Shown here: in pieces, positions 28,437-37,803 of the stretch
How positions within the stretch are numbered: the first letter of the stretch is position 1
How the letters are laid out: each line of letters starts with the position of its first letter
DNA from: Paramoeba atlantica
Lineage: Eukaryota; Discosea
Assembly (NCBI GenBank): GCA_977017575.1
Contig: CDRNVI010000030.1
Span: 744,001-808,000, forward strand
Reading direction: 5' to 3'
DNA length: 64,000 bases
Notes under the pieces: model-generated
What the model was told of the DNA's origin: nothing
The model's database searches: none
What the model saw: the letters and a program-made list of their open reading frames with translations, nothing else
Program-made: the position numbers and the translations under genes

Positions 28437-28865
28437 CTAAAGTTTACCATTAAGAAGGTACATCATAAGAGCGGTCCCAGCATAGGTCATCACTGCGTAG
28501 TACCCTTGGTTAATCGCAATCAGACGCCATGGTCTGTGCTCCCACACACATCCTCCCGCTGACGTCAATGAGAACCCGACATGCATCATTGTCACGGTTA
28601 TTAAGGCCTGCTGGTTGAGTCCCCCACGAAGCAGTCTCAGGGAGTTCAGGACATGGTGGACCGTCGCGATTCGAAGTGCATTCAAGAACGTACCAACCAC
28701 AAAACTGAATGGAATCGGGTACTGGTTTGCCCAACGCTCAAAGCGGCGTGCCTTGTCAGAATTCATCAAGGAAACCCACTGCCGGTTAAAGATAGGGCCA
28801 TACCAGAGAGCGCCAAGTGCGGTCATAGCAAATCCGCACAATGCAAAGACGAGGTACAGATGCAT
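28437..28865 (-). CDS. DUF1761 small membrane protein, copy A
   Basis: 142 codons from an ATG. Four hydrophobic segments, the first LYLVFALCGFAMTALGALWY followed by GPIFNRQWVSLM, which is the DUF1761 signature (hydrophobic helix, GxxWYGPxFxxxW). The others lie near 52-70, 85-103 and 120-138. Function of DUF1761 proteins is not known. The next gene upstream is a paralog with the same length and layout (shared: KxRRFxRWAxQY, TF-NA-RIA--H, WEHRPWRL), so the two are an old tandem duplication. Confidence 0.82.
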   Translation of the reverse strand: MHLYLVFALCGFAMTALGALWYGPIFNRQWVSLMNSDKARRFERWANQYPIPFSFVVGTFLNALRIATVHHVLNSLRLLRGGLNQQALITVTMMHVGFSLTSAGGCVWEHRPWRLIAINQGYYAVMTYAGTALMMYLLNGKL

Positions 28866-29375
28866 GTCGTTTGGTTAAAACTGTGAAGAAAGAATACAAA
28901 GACGAAATACTCCGAAAATATGATAGGGAAAATATTTGGTTTTGTTGATAAGATACGCTGTCCTTTTCGATGTAATAAAAAAAGAGAATACCATTCATAG
29001 GCACGAGCCTTATGGACTATTTCGCTTTCATATTAGAGATGTGACACATTTAATTGTTGAATATACTAAATCACACCTCACCTACTATATTGCACTATTT
29101 TGTGTCCTAAAACTTGACCAGCACTACGTTACTATCCTTACGAAGAAATACTGTACATCATTGCTAAAGAAACAATGAGATACCCTTTTGTCACTTTTCT
29201 TCAGTCAAAATATTAGTTTTTCTGACAATACCTATTTAAACTGAATTAGCTTCTTTTATACTATTTTCCGTCACATCTTTAATAACCATAGAAAGTATGC
29301 TAAAATCTTACGAAAAAAATACTATTTGAACCCTACTAACTCAACCCTATACTACAAACCCACACACTTTTTCTT
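28866..29375. other. Intergenic spacer, nothing recognised
   Basis: 510 AT-rich bases between the two DUF1761 genes. No repeat or frame worth reporting. Confidence 0.5.
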
Positions 29376-29804
29376 TTACAACTTTAAATGGACTAGGTAC
29401 AACAGAGCCGCCGTGCCCGCATACGTCATCGCGACCATCCCTGCCTGGGAGATAATCACAAGACGCCACGGGCGGTGTTCCCAGAGCGATTGAGCCGCCA
29501 GGGTGAGAGACATCCCGACGTGCAGAGTAGTCACGGCCAGAAACGCCTCCTGGGTGAGACCCGGGAGAAGAAGCTTCAGCGATCCCAGGAGCTGGTGGAT
29601 CACCGCAATGCGAACGGCGTTGGAGAACGTGCTGCACAGAAATCCGGTGCAAAAGGAGTACTGGGTAGCCCAGCGATCGAAGCGCCGTGACTTGTCAACG
29701 GCCATTTGGGAGATCCAAGCGGGACCGAACACAGGGCCGAACCACAACGCCCCGACCAGATTCATCGCCAGGGCGCAAAGACCGTAGATGAAGTAGGTGT
29801 GCAT
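29376..29804 (-). CDS. DUF1761 small membrane protein, copy B
   Basis: 143 codons from the ATG at 29804. The frame runs 50 codons further upstream from another start, but that part is the translation of a pyrimidine-rich leader (FFFSHRLFLLFSYL) and copy A begins at the equivalent methionine (MHTYF vs MHLYL), so 29804 is preferred. Four hydrophobic helices, signature GALWFGPVFGPAW. G+C is clearly higher than in copy A, with many synonymous changes, so the duplication is not recent. Function unknown. Confidence 0.82.
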   Translation of the reverse strand: MHTYFIYGLCALAMNLVGALWFGPVFGPAWISQMAVDKSRRFDRWATQYSFCTGFLCSTFSNAVRIAVIHQLLGSLKLLLPGLTQEAFLAVTTLHVGMSLTLAAQSLWEHRPWRLVIISQAGMVAMTYAGTAALLYLVHLKL

Positions 29805-29856
29805 AGAAGTGTTAATAGGTAGTAAAGGATTTAGGTAGGAGAAAAGGAGAAAAAGT

Positions 29857-29876
29857 CTATGTGAGAAGAAAAATAA
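29857..29876 (-). promoter_or_regulatory. Putative trans-splice acceptor for DUF1761 copy B
   Basis: Minus strand reads TATTTTTCTTCTCACATAG, a pyrimidine tract ending in AG at 29857. It would leave a leader of about 52 bases before the ATG at 29804 and excludes the longer upstream start. Confidence 0.5.
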
Positions 29877-30018
29877 ACGAATTGCATGGGTCTCTATTAA
29901 GAAGATTCGCTTCCACAAGTAGCTGCAAAACTGTGAAATCAGGAATCTACACATTAATTATTTTCCAAAAATGTACTACACATGTTCAATGTTTCAGCTA
30001 TTTTTAGATTCCCATACC

Positions 30019-31242
30019 TTACACACTGAAGAGCTGGCCAATGTGTGCCGTAGAGAAGCTTGGAGCTACTGCGTTTGAATTGCTTTGTCCCGGTTCTGGA
30101 GAATTCCGAACTTGAATAACAATTGGCCCTCCTAGGGTACTAGGAAGACTCAACATTGTGTTTGTATTTGTTTGAGAAGTAATGTCATCACTTTTTGTGG
30201 GTGTCTGCATAACTTCAGATGGGTATGTAGAATTTAAAGGCAAGGCTGCATGAGCATGTGTAAGAGAAGAAAAAGATGGCTCATCCAGTTCGATCGCCTT
30301 CGCTTGAGTACTTTGTAAAAAATGATATTGATTTGAAGACGGTCTATCTTCGTCTAATGCCATGTAATGTGTGTTTAAACTGCTTAAAGATTTTTTTTCT
30401 TGCTGTTCCTGATTTTTTTTTGGTACGTTCAATCTTGAATGATGAGAAGCCGGCGTTGCTTTAGATTCACTCGAAGATGTTTTCTGATGTTTGTTGATCA
30501 TTTTTCGCAGAGAATTTGGTACCCGAGTATTTGAATTGTTGAGAGAATGGATAAGCTGATCTACCACTAAATTCACTGCCACAGAACTGTGCGATGCGTT
30601 GTCTCTCTTTTTGTTCCCCTTTTGAGACGTGAATTCTTTGTGTTTACCTTGCTTGTTATGGTGTGTTTCCGAGTGCAATAACGACGAAGAAGGGTTTATC
30701 TTTTGCTTCTTCTTTCGCTCCATGCTTTGTAGGTAGGATGATTGAGGCAAAGGAGGAAGATTCTGTACCTCTTTCGCCTTTGCACGGTGGATCCTTTGTA
30801 GCAAAGGGGAGCGCCAACCCCCGCGATTTTGGTTTAAAAACACACAACTAATATCTCGAGCTCCCTCCAGGCGAGGGGCGATCTCTTCAAACCCCTTCGA
30901 GGCTCCAAGAACGGTAAAAGGTATTTCCATGGGAATGATCTCGTGGACTTGCCCGATGGTCATACTAAGAGCGAGTGCGGTGGCATCCTCTCGTGGAGTC
31001 GGGGAGCTATCGATCTCCACTGCCTGTGACGCCAGCAGAGTGTAAAATGTTAGACGCCCCAAAGCTTGAAAGAGCGAAGTCCTACCGCAAAAAGCCCACA
31101 CAAACACTCCTGGGGGGACCAGGGGATATTTGGCATTGTGAAGGTCGTCACAACACAGAAAGAATTCTGGCACAGCAGTCAGATCAACGAAAAGTAGTTG
31201 ATCAAATCCTGGTCGAATGAGAGAAAGATCCCAGGAAGACAT
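30019..31242 (-). CDS. PIN-like domain protein with a long disordered tail
   Basis: 407 codons from an ATG. Residues 1-140 look like a PIN-type ribonuclease fold: a buried strand ending LLFVDLTAVP (acid at 20), EDATALALSMTIGQVHE (acids at 85-86), then PFTVLGASKGFEEIAPRL. In PIN/NYN nucleases the last motif usually has an aspartate before KGF; here it is Ser, so the active site may be incomplete. Residues 150-407 are Ser/Asn/Lys-rich and low in hydrophobics, probably disordered, ending in a Ser/Pro-rich stretch. Possibly an RNA-binding or RNA-decay factor; assignment is by eye and not certain. Confidence 0.6.
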   Translation of the reverse strand: MSSWDLSLIRPGFDQLLFVDLTAVPEFFLCCDDLHNAKYPLVPPGVFVWAFCGRTSLFQALGRLTFYTLLASQAVEIDSSPTPREDATALALSMTIGQVHEIIPMEIPFTVLGASKGFEEIAPRLEGARDISCVFLNQNRGGWRSPLLQRIHRAKAKEVQNLPPLPQSSYLQSMERKKKQKINPSSSLLHSETHHNKQGKHKEFTSQKGNKKRDNASHSSVAVNLVVDQLIHSLNNSNTRVPNSLRKMINKHQKTSSSESKATPASHHSRLNVPKKNQEQQEKKSLSSLNTHYMALDEDRPSSNQYHFLQSTQAKAIELDEPSFSSLTHAHAALPLNSTYPSEVMQTPTKSDDITSQTNTNTMLSLPSTLGGPIVIQVRNSPEPGQSNSNAVAPSFSTAHIGQLFSV

Positions 31243-32603
31243 TTATTAAAAAAAAGTATGTTTGGTTGTCACAGGAGCTATCTCAAGTCACATTATTTGC
31301 AATATGCGTGCAAAATTCCAGTGCTTGTAATAAAGTATGTAACTCAGTAACTTTCAGTTTTTTAGAAATCTAGTATTTCTAGGAAATTTCTAGGCTCTTT
31401 CCACGCTTCTTACCCTGTTTACGCTACTTACGCACTTACAAGAGGAAGCGGAATGATTGGATCAAAAAAAAAATAGCCTTCCTTCAAAATCATAACAAAA
31501 TACAAGACGTTTCAGTGCGGTCTGTGTAAGCGTTTAGAACCTATTGCCAATGAAATCCCGCTTTTCTTTGCAGACAAGTCTACAAATCCGTTGCCTTCGT
31601 GATTACCTGTGTAGTCCAATTGAGCCGAAAGAGTCTTATGACGTCGACCGCTAGCGATGAATTTTCTCGTATTCTGTCAAAGCAAAATCTACCAAGGTGT
31701 TGAGCGACAAAGAATTTGTGTTCTTCAGCTATACAGGTTGTTCTTCAGCCATTCAATCACCATTTTAAGCAAAAGTCAGTGCATAATGCGAAGGTGTGCC
31801 AAGGCTAAGGTATCCGAGACAAAAGTACATATGTTACTAAAAATACGTATGTTACTCAGCATTACCGTAGAGGAGAGTTGTCAGTCTCAGCTCAAAAACA
31901 ATGTTGGGAGTCGTAAAGACCACAGTACATCGTTAGCCACGTTTCCGATCGTAAACCACTAAGGCAATGCCATACCGTCATCGTGGTGCTCATAAAAAAG
32001 AGGACATCACGAAGCATGATTAGGCTTTGAATGAATGACCTCGGATGCATTCTCTGTGTTACAGTTATTCGACGCATAAGCGATTCTTGCTTGAATCACA
32101 CGCTTCGCTACCGTGCGCGTAATTTCGTTCTCCGAAAGACCTATCAGAAATAAACAGTCGGAAACATATTCTTCAGCCATTTCGGAATGTATGAAGTGTA
32201 AGATTAGTAAGAGAAAAACTAATCATTTTTACCATACTTCACATGACTTGTATGTGTAGAATTATACAAAAAGACGAGGTCGACACACATTCATTTAAAA
32301 AGAATACAACCAAAAGGTACGCACAAAACGAGTTCCTTGTTAAGCGATTCAGCGAGCAAAAAAGCACATGTTTTCTGTAGTAACAAAAAACAATAAAACA
32401 ATGTGTTAAAATGTTATTCAAGAACAGGGAACGAAAATAGAGCAAATACAGCAATTAGGAATTTTTGGGCACCAAGCAAACAAGGAATTAAGAAATTTTG
32501 AACAAGAGATTGTTAACTATAACACTCTACAGTTGCAGATACCCCAGCCTCGATGTTTTACAAATTCCGGAAATCACAAGCGTGTAAACATTGAGGAATC
32601 AAA
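31243..32603. other. 1.36-kb spacer with one candidate small gene
   Basis: Long for this cluster. Apart from the candidate small frame at 32007-32180 I see no gene, element ends or tandem repeat. GTATGTTACT occurs twice near 31835-31860. Plus-strand frames oppose transcription and look fortuitous. Confidence 0.45.
32007..32180 (-). CDS. Candidate 57-residue protein
   Basis: ATG at 32180, stop at 32007. Reads MAEEYVSDCLFLIGLSENEI, then a basic, amphipathic-looking helix (TRTVAKRVIQARIAY) and a polar tail. It has the right strand and a pyrimidine-rich leader (TTTTTCTCTTACTAATC), but I could not place a clean AG acceptor between tract and ATG, and the family is unknown. It is offered because the surrounding 1.36 kb otherwise has no gene. 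Confidence 0.3.
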   Translation of the reverse strand: MAEEYVSDCLFLIGLSENEITRTVAKRVIQARIAYASNNCNTENASEVIHSKPNHAS

Positions 32604-33224
32604 TCAGAGTTCATCGTGCTCTGGGGATTTCATCCATTCGTACATAGGATTCGTGTTTTCTATGCCGACATTCGTCATCCAGGGAGTAAATATCTTTTCG
32701 TACCTTGTCCGCATTTCATTCAATTTCACCTCCTCGCCTTTGTTTCTTACGAAATTAACCAGAGCAAGCAGATGCTTGCGACCGATAGTATAGTAAGGTG
32801 ACTTGAGAGAAGTTTTTAGAATATCTTTGGCTGTCTTTTTGAGCTTCGTAGCGGTTGACCTTCCGTGTTGCATAAAACAATCGCTCACGACATCCTTTAT
32901 CTTCGCAATACTACTTTCATCAAGATTCATTTCCTGCGCCGTTTCAGAGGCAAACTGAGACCATACGTCCCACAAAGGCTCGGTGGGCAGTAATCCGGTG
33001 TAGCCCATTTGTGCAGCTTTGGAGGCACTAATTTTCTTATCCTTCACACGAATGGCAGCCTCAATCCAATCCGATTTTTCTGCACAACCATTGCAATTCT
33101 CATCGCGATCGCTCAGAAATGATTTAAGCTCTTTCATTTTCATTTTCCGTATTTGCTCCTCGGGGACAGCGCATACGAGTGCAGCTGGGAGCAAAACGCA
33201 AATGAGAAATGTACAAAAACGCAT
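32604..33224 (-). CDS. ER-lumenal protein with MANF-type CxxC/SAP domain and HDEL tail
   Basis: 206 codons from the ATG at 33224; the frame continues upstream, but from here the product begins with a clean signal peptide (MRFCTFLICVLLPAALVCA). Residues about 25-65 hold KELKSFLSDRDENCNGCAEK followed by SDW, closely matching the C-terminal SAP-like domain of MANF/ARMET (CxGCAEKSD with its CxxC). The protein ends HDEL, an ER-retrieval signal. The rest, helical and basic, is unlike MANF, and the saposin-like N-domain of MANF is absent. Together these say soluble ER resident, perhaps in protein folding or stress; the exact role is unknown. Confidence 0.82.
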   Translation of the reverse strand: MRFCTFLICVLLPAALVCAVPEEQIRKMKMKELKSFLSDRDENCNGCAEKSDWIEAAIRVKDKKISASKAAQMGYTGLLPTEPLWDVWSQFASETAQEMNLDESSIAKIKDVVSDCFMQHGRSTATKLKKTAKDILKTSLKSPYYTIGRKHLLALVNFVRNKGEEVKLNEMRTRYEKIFTPWMTNVGIENTNPMYEWMKSPEHDEL

Positions 33225-33672
33225 GAGATTAAGTAGGAACGTTTGTACGCACCTGAAGCCTAGTAATCTAACAATGTAAAATAAAGGAGCGAAATTATTG
33301 AACTGCAAAAATCATGTGCGTACACTGGCAATTTAAGAACTTACTGAAATTATTCTATTGTAACAAATTTTAGTAGAACGCCATTACTCACCTTTTTGAT
33401 TCGAATGTTCTGCAGTGATGCTAATTGAATAAAACAAAGACAAGCATAGCCCAGTCTAAAAAGCAAAAAAAACATGCGGCGGTTATTTATGAGCTAAATC
33501 AGCCAAACTCGAAGCTTGTGAAGAAAAGGCGTGTGAAAAACATATAAACTTACAAAGAACGAGAAATAGGATTGATCTTTGGAGTGATAGTACTAGTTAC
33601 TGACATTGGCGTCCTACACGGAAGCCGCCGTAAACCAGAATGTGTGAAATAACTCGAAGAATGGGCTCTTAC
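33225..33672. other. Intergenic spacer, nothing recognised
   Basis: 448 AT-rich bases. The part next to 33224 holds GATTACTAGGCTTCAG on the minus strand, a possible splice acceptor for the ER protein. Nothing else seen. Confidence 0.5.
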
Positions 33673-34506
33673 TCATTCGTCACATAGGTCATCCCCGTTT
33701 TTCTTTGTCATGTTGAGGCTCTCCGCACGACCTTTCCGCTGTCTCCTATCCAAGTTCATATCGCACCCTTGCTTTAGTATTTCCAAATCTTTCTTAGCTT
33801 CGTATCGCATCCGTGCGCGCTTGGACAGATCGTTTGGATCAAGACCATGTTTTTTAAACACGGCTAAGAGTTGCCTACGAAACTCTGTGTCGTCCTCTGT
33901 GTACGGAGGACATTGTATGTGTAGTGACTTAAGAAATTTATTAAGTTCCACAGTTGAAACACAAGTAGTGTCCTGCATCTTCTTTTGCTTCTTTTGCTGT
34001 CGCTCTGCAGGAGGACGCAGAAGGTCTTCGTTCGAAGTGGTGCTAAGATAATCCGACAAATCACTTTCTGTCTCAGAGGAGGCACTATTGCTTCCATTGT
34101 TGGAGGAATCATCGCTATCACTATTTGAGGAGGCTTCCGAGGTGCTGTGTGAGCCCTCGGATTCCACAGAAGAACTATCCAAGTCACTTTCAGATTCACT
34201 GGACGACGCTACATTCCTGTTTTTTAGATCTGAGTGTTTTGATGTCCCACGTGACGAGTGCAGTGTTTTGACCCGAATTGGCTGTTCGTTTTTTTGACTC
34301 GAAACCTGAGTTGCGCCCCCGACGTTGTCTAGCGAGTTCAAAAGTTCCTGGGCTTGTGCAGAAACCGATGCCCAATCAGTAGTGTGAGGGAATCGATCAC
34401 CGTGTTTTTTTCGAATTGCCTCAATGCAAGCTGCCCCGCTGATTTTGCGATTCGGGGGTTTGCGAGAATGCATCAGTCGAAGCAGACGATCTATTTCGGA
34501 ATCCAT
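33673..34506 (-). CDS. Serine/acid-rich hypothetical protein, possibly nuclear
   Basis: 277 codons from the ATG at 34506. This ATG follows directly after CTTTTTTCTTTTTTTTTTC, which leaves no AG between tract and start, so the in-frame ATG at 34473 (MHSRKPPNRK) may be used instead. Three parts: a small N-terminal helical domain (about 10-60), a central Ser/Asp/Glu run (about 95-160), and a conserved-looking C-terminal helix bundle (LNKFLKSLHIQCPPY ... LAVFKKHGLDPNDLSKRARM). The layout faintly recalls HIRIP3-type histone-binding proteins; I do not claim it. Closely spaced with PIG-T upstream (125 bp). Confidence 0.65.
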   Translation of the reverse strand: MDSEIDRLLRLMHSRKPPNRKISGAACIEAIRKKHGDRFPHTTDWASVSAQAQELLNSLDNVGGATQVSSQKNEQPIRVKTLHSSRGTSKHSDLKNRNVASSSESESDLDSSSVESEGSHSTSEASSNSDSDDSSNNGSNSASSETESDLSDYLSTTSNEDLLRPPAERQQKKQKKMQDTTCVSTVELNKFLKSLHIQCPPYTEDDTEFRRQLLAVFKKHGLDPNDLSKRARMRYEAKKDLEILKQGCDMNLDRRQRKGRAESLNMTKKNGDDLCDE

Positions 34507-34631
34507 GAAAAAAAAAAGAAAAAAGTAACGAATGGCTTGTTTCTTTCCTGTTTTGTCATACTTTCCTTCCGTACCCGTGATGAATAAGCGACAAATTATA
34601 CGATGTAAAGACGCCAAAGAAAGTAAACTAA

Positions 34632-36626
34632 TTATTCTGTACCCACAATCACTTTAAATATTAAATTGTAGCCAAGTGCAACAACCGTGCCAGTGAGTAA
34701 CACAACCAATTGAGCAATTCCGAAATCAGGAGTTGGACAGGACATTGACAAAGGAACTCCTACCTGTACAATCTGCGGTGTCTCATACCTTTCAGAGAAT
34801 AATCTTTCCGTGTCCTTGCGTGTGAGATTCGTATCCATAACACTAATTTGTTTCTGTAATAGTAGTATGGGTGAAGGAATGAGATGGATACGTTCGGCGT
34901 CAGGTGGGTACTCGCTTGAGGAAAGAAAAACAGATGAAGCCTGAAAGTTCACATAAAAACCGTAGGGTGCAGAACCATTAGTACTAATATTTTTCACCCA
35001 AAAATTTTGATCATGCAAGGAATCATTCTTCATTCGGGTACGCGACGCTTTACGGAAAGCAGTTTCAAAATTTACTGATCCCAATGTTCCAGACGAGAAC
35101 TTCAAGATGCAGGAATACTCATTTTCAGTAGCGTCCTCAGATTTATCGGTGTGCTCTGAGATATCTTCTACTTCGCAGGACACAGATCGCTGTTGGGACG
35201 CTATGATACCACATTGTGCTGTGTGCGTGAATGAGCGCAAAAGAGCATCTGGAACAAGCAAAAGAAGTCGCAACATGTCGCAAATGTCATCCTCTAATTT
35301 CTCTCTGAACCACTGTGGAAACTGAACTCGAACTTGAATTTGGTAGCCTTCTAAAGCATTGCCAAGGACACAACTGACTATTTCCCATTCACTATTTAAG
35401 TTGGTACTCATATCGTAAATTTCTGAAAGATTTTCTGCTTTTATTGGCAGAGACAAGTTGACTCGGTGATCAACGATAAAATTGATAGGAGAGTTGATGA
35501 TCTGTGCAGACGAACTGGAGCCATCATCCATGTGAGATTCATAATGCCCAATATCGGGATAATCGCGTAGAACTAAGGACTTATCGCAGATTGGGCAAGG
35601 AGTTAGCCTAAGCGAATCGTAAGGAGCAAACGAACGTGGAAAATCTAATGCTTTGTTTCCGGAATGTTGTCTATCTACATTTAATTTGCGTATTACATCT
35701 GCATTTGTAGTCATAAATTCGAATTCCCATTTAACAGCTAGTGTGTGATCCGTTAGCAAGGAGAAACGAAGTCCGAAAGCGTGATACGAAGAAGAAATAA
35801 GTGCGTTTTTCGCAAGCCCCGGAGATGCTACGCCCAATTCACCACGACAAGGCAACGTTTCGGCCCATCGGAGAAGACTCTCAAGGCAGACATCTTCGTA
35901 AGGAAGTGTACCAAACCTTGATCTGAAAAGACCTTTTTTGTCATTGATGGAGCCAAAAAACTGGTTTTCTGAGTCTACTGTGGCACCAAAAAATGATTCG
36001 CGTGTTGCCAACTCATTTTCGGGTGCTAAGTGAAACAAATTCGTAGAGAAGAGATTGCCGATATAGCGGGTAGTTTCGTCCCAAAAATGTTCAAAATTAT
36101 ACGGCTTGTGAGAGTCATCAAGATCCTCCACTGGTACCAGTTGGCATAAAAATAAAGAGACGCCACTTGGATAGCGCAATTGTCTTGCAAATCGTTTGGT
36201 GCAATTTCCTATAGAACGCAAGAGATTCCATTTAGAAAGCCATCGACCTCTAGACCACATTACATGTCCGCTGCAAATAGACTCTGTATGAGAATTGGAG
36301 ATAGAAATTCCATTACACGGCCCGTCCTGAGATTGTAAAAATCGTATCCATTGCCGTAACTTGTATGGGAGCAGAAGGTGCTCATGGGAAGGTGAAGTTG
36401 ATGGGCGTGCTCCATGAATAGAACTCGTGTTGAGAGTGATCGACACTGACCCGGAAATATGAGAATCACCTAATATGCTATGTCGCACATGTATTGTTTC
36501 GCATGCAAAGCAGTTCCTTGGAGTAGGATAACTAAAGTTCGAAAGATCATTATGATTCTTATGTAGAGGGTCAGTTACACTATCACACAAAGTCAAAAAG
36601 CCAAAATAGAGCAGCCTGACATACAT
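34632..36626 (-). CDS. PIGT: GPI transamidase subunit PIG-T/Gpi16
   Basis: 664 codons from the ATG at 36626. Part of the ER complex that attaches GPI anchors to proteins. Signal peptide MYVRLLYFGFLTLCDSV; lumenal domain with the family motif LPYEDVCLESLLRWAETLPC (about 241-260), which includes the Cys that in relatives is bonded to the catalytic subunit; a CPICDK knuckle near 375; and the C-terminal PTPDF just before a single membrane helix (IAQLVVLLTGTVVALGYNLIF), exactly as in PIG-T. Length is near the usual 580-680. PIG-L, an earlier enzyme of the same pathway, lies 1.2 kb upstream with an LRR gene between. Confidence 0.9.
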   Translation of the reverse strand: MYVRLLYFGFLTLCDSVTDPLHKNHNDLSNFSYPTPRNCFACETIHVRHSILGDSHISGSVSITLNTSSIHGARPSTSPSHEHLLLPYKLRQWIRFLQSQDGPCNGISISNSHTESICSGHVMWSRGRWLSKWNLLRSIGNCTKRFARQLRYPSGVSLFLCQLVPVEDLDDSHKPYNFEHFWDETTRYIGNLFSTNLFHLAPENELATRESFFGATVDSENQFFGSINDKKGLFRSRFGTLPYEDVCLESLLRWAETLPCRGELGVASPGLAKNALISSSYHAFGLRFSLLTDHTLAVKWEFEFMTTNADVIRKLNVDRQHSGNKALDFPRSFAPYDSLRLTPCPICDKSLVLRDYPDIGHYESHMDDGSSSSAQIINSPINFIVDHRVNLSLPIKAENLSEIYDMSTNLNSEWEIVSCVLGNALEGYQIQVRVQFPQWFREKLEDDICDMLRLLLLVPDALLRSFTHTAQCGIIASQQRSVSCEVEDISEHTDKSEDATENEYSCILKFSSGTLGSVNFETAFRKASRTRMKNDSLHDQNFWVKNISTNGSAPYGFYVNFQASSVFLSSSEYPPDAERIHLIPSPILLLQKQISVMDTNLTRKDTERLFSERYETPQIVQVGVPLSMSCPTPDFGIAQLVVLLTGTVVALGYNLIFKVIVGTE

Positions 36627-36936
36627 TGGAAACCTTTTTCGGATACACTTCCTCGGATATTCGTCTTTGACGTTCAATAATCATGGAATCCTTTCTTTTG
36701 CAAAAACCAGGTCATCAATCTCTAGAAATCTTAATTTGCAAAAAGAAGGCTCGATAATAAAGTTCCTCCTTCGGAGAGCAGTAAAAAAACAGGAAACGAA
36801 GCGCTGTCTCTGAAAAAAATCCCTTAGTTTCATATCTGAATTAAGATCATTTCCCTTGGAACAAAAGGAAACGTGGGGGGTGACAGAAAGTAAATGGGTA
36901 TCATATGGAAGGAGACAGTAAAAAATAGACCCCCAG
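36627..36936. other. Intergenic spacer, nothing recognised
   Basis: 310 bases between PIG-T and LRR member 6; AT-rich, no repeat or element ends. Confidence 0.5.
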
Positions 36937-37668
36937 TTATAAAAAATCTGGCAAATCCAGTTCCTCCAAACCGGGTAGCACGTCTGGAAGAGGTTCATTG
37001 AGTGTTGCATTATAAAGTTGTTCGATCATTTCCACATCAGTATATTCCTCAACGAACAGAACGGTTGCCGGAATATTTTCCCATGAATTTGGCGTAAGAT
37101 TGTTTCCATACAAGTGAATCACAGCAGTACTTTGTTGCATTTCCTCGAGGCTTAATACACCTTCAAAATTATTGTAAGACAAGTCCAAGGAAACCAGTGT
37201 CGAAGGAAGAAAAGATGATTTTAGTACACCATAAAAGTGGTTATAGGACGCAAAGAAACCTTCTAAAAGCGGGGGAAGTAGAGAAAGTGCAAGAGCGCCT
37301 CCCATCTCATTACGCCGCACGTCCAAATACCGAAGATTTCGTGGCAAGGAGACCACTTCTAAAGAGCCTTGTATGATATTTACATTTCTCTGGGCAATAT
37401 TTCCAAGGTTAATGCTGAGTAAAGTGTGGGGCAAGTGTTTCCAGCCGGGAGTGCCACGGAGAGAGAGGTTAGACCAGCCCAGGGAGGTGACTTCTCCGTT
37501 GGAGTCACAAGTTACACCGTGCCAATCCGAAATGCTAACTCGATCACTCCACGAAGGTTCCTGGTGAGTGATATTTTCCAAAAAGAGGGCAAGAGCATAT
37601 ACTGGAGGAAGGATGGTATGGTGCAACTTGTGCGGAACAACAGAGTCTGAAGTAGCGAAACAAGTCAT
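36937..37668 (-). CDS. Leucine-rich-repeat protein, LRR family member 6
   Basis: 243 codons from an ATG. Cap: HKLHHTILPPVYALALF, then SWSDRVSISDWHGVTC. The first cap cysteine is serine here while the second is kept, so the usual disulphide cannot form. Only about five LRRs, the first with a 10-residue insertion (RNVNIIQGSLEV), and an acidic C-terminus (NEPLPDVLPGLEELDLPDFL) not seen in other members. No convincing signal peptide. Sits between PIG-T and PIG-L, but nothing in it suggests a GPI signal. Confidence 0.8.
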   Translation of the reverse strand: MTCFATSDSVVPHKLHHTILPPVYALALFLENITHQEPSWSDRVSISDWHGVTCDSNGEVTSLGWSNLSLRGTPGWKHLPHTLLSINLGNIAQRNVNIIQGSLEVVSLPRNLRYLDVRRNEMGGALALSLLPPLLEGFFASYNHFYGVLKSSFLPSTLVSLDLSYNNFEGVLSLEEMQQSTAVIHLYGNNLTPNSWENIPATVLFVEEYTDVEMIEQLYNATLNEPLPDVLPGLEELDLPDFL

Positions 37669-37803
37669 TTACAAAAAGGTTAAGAAGTGAAATTAAGGAC
37701 GGTCTTGGAGGTCGTGCACATTTGTATGAACAAAAGGTATGCGCAAGAAAAACTAATTTACGTGTCAAGCGCAGTTTCTACGAAAGCAACTATTGACAAC
37801 TTC

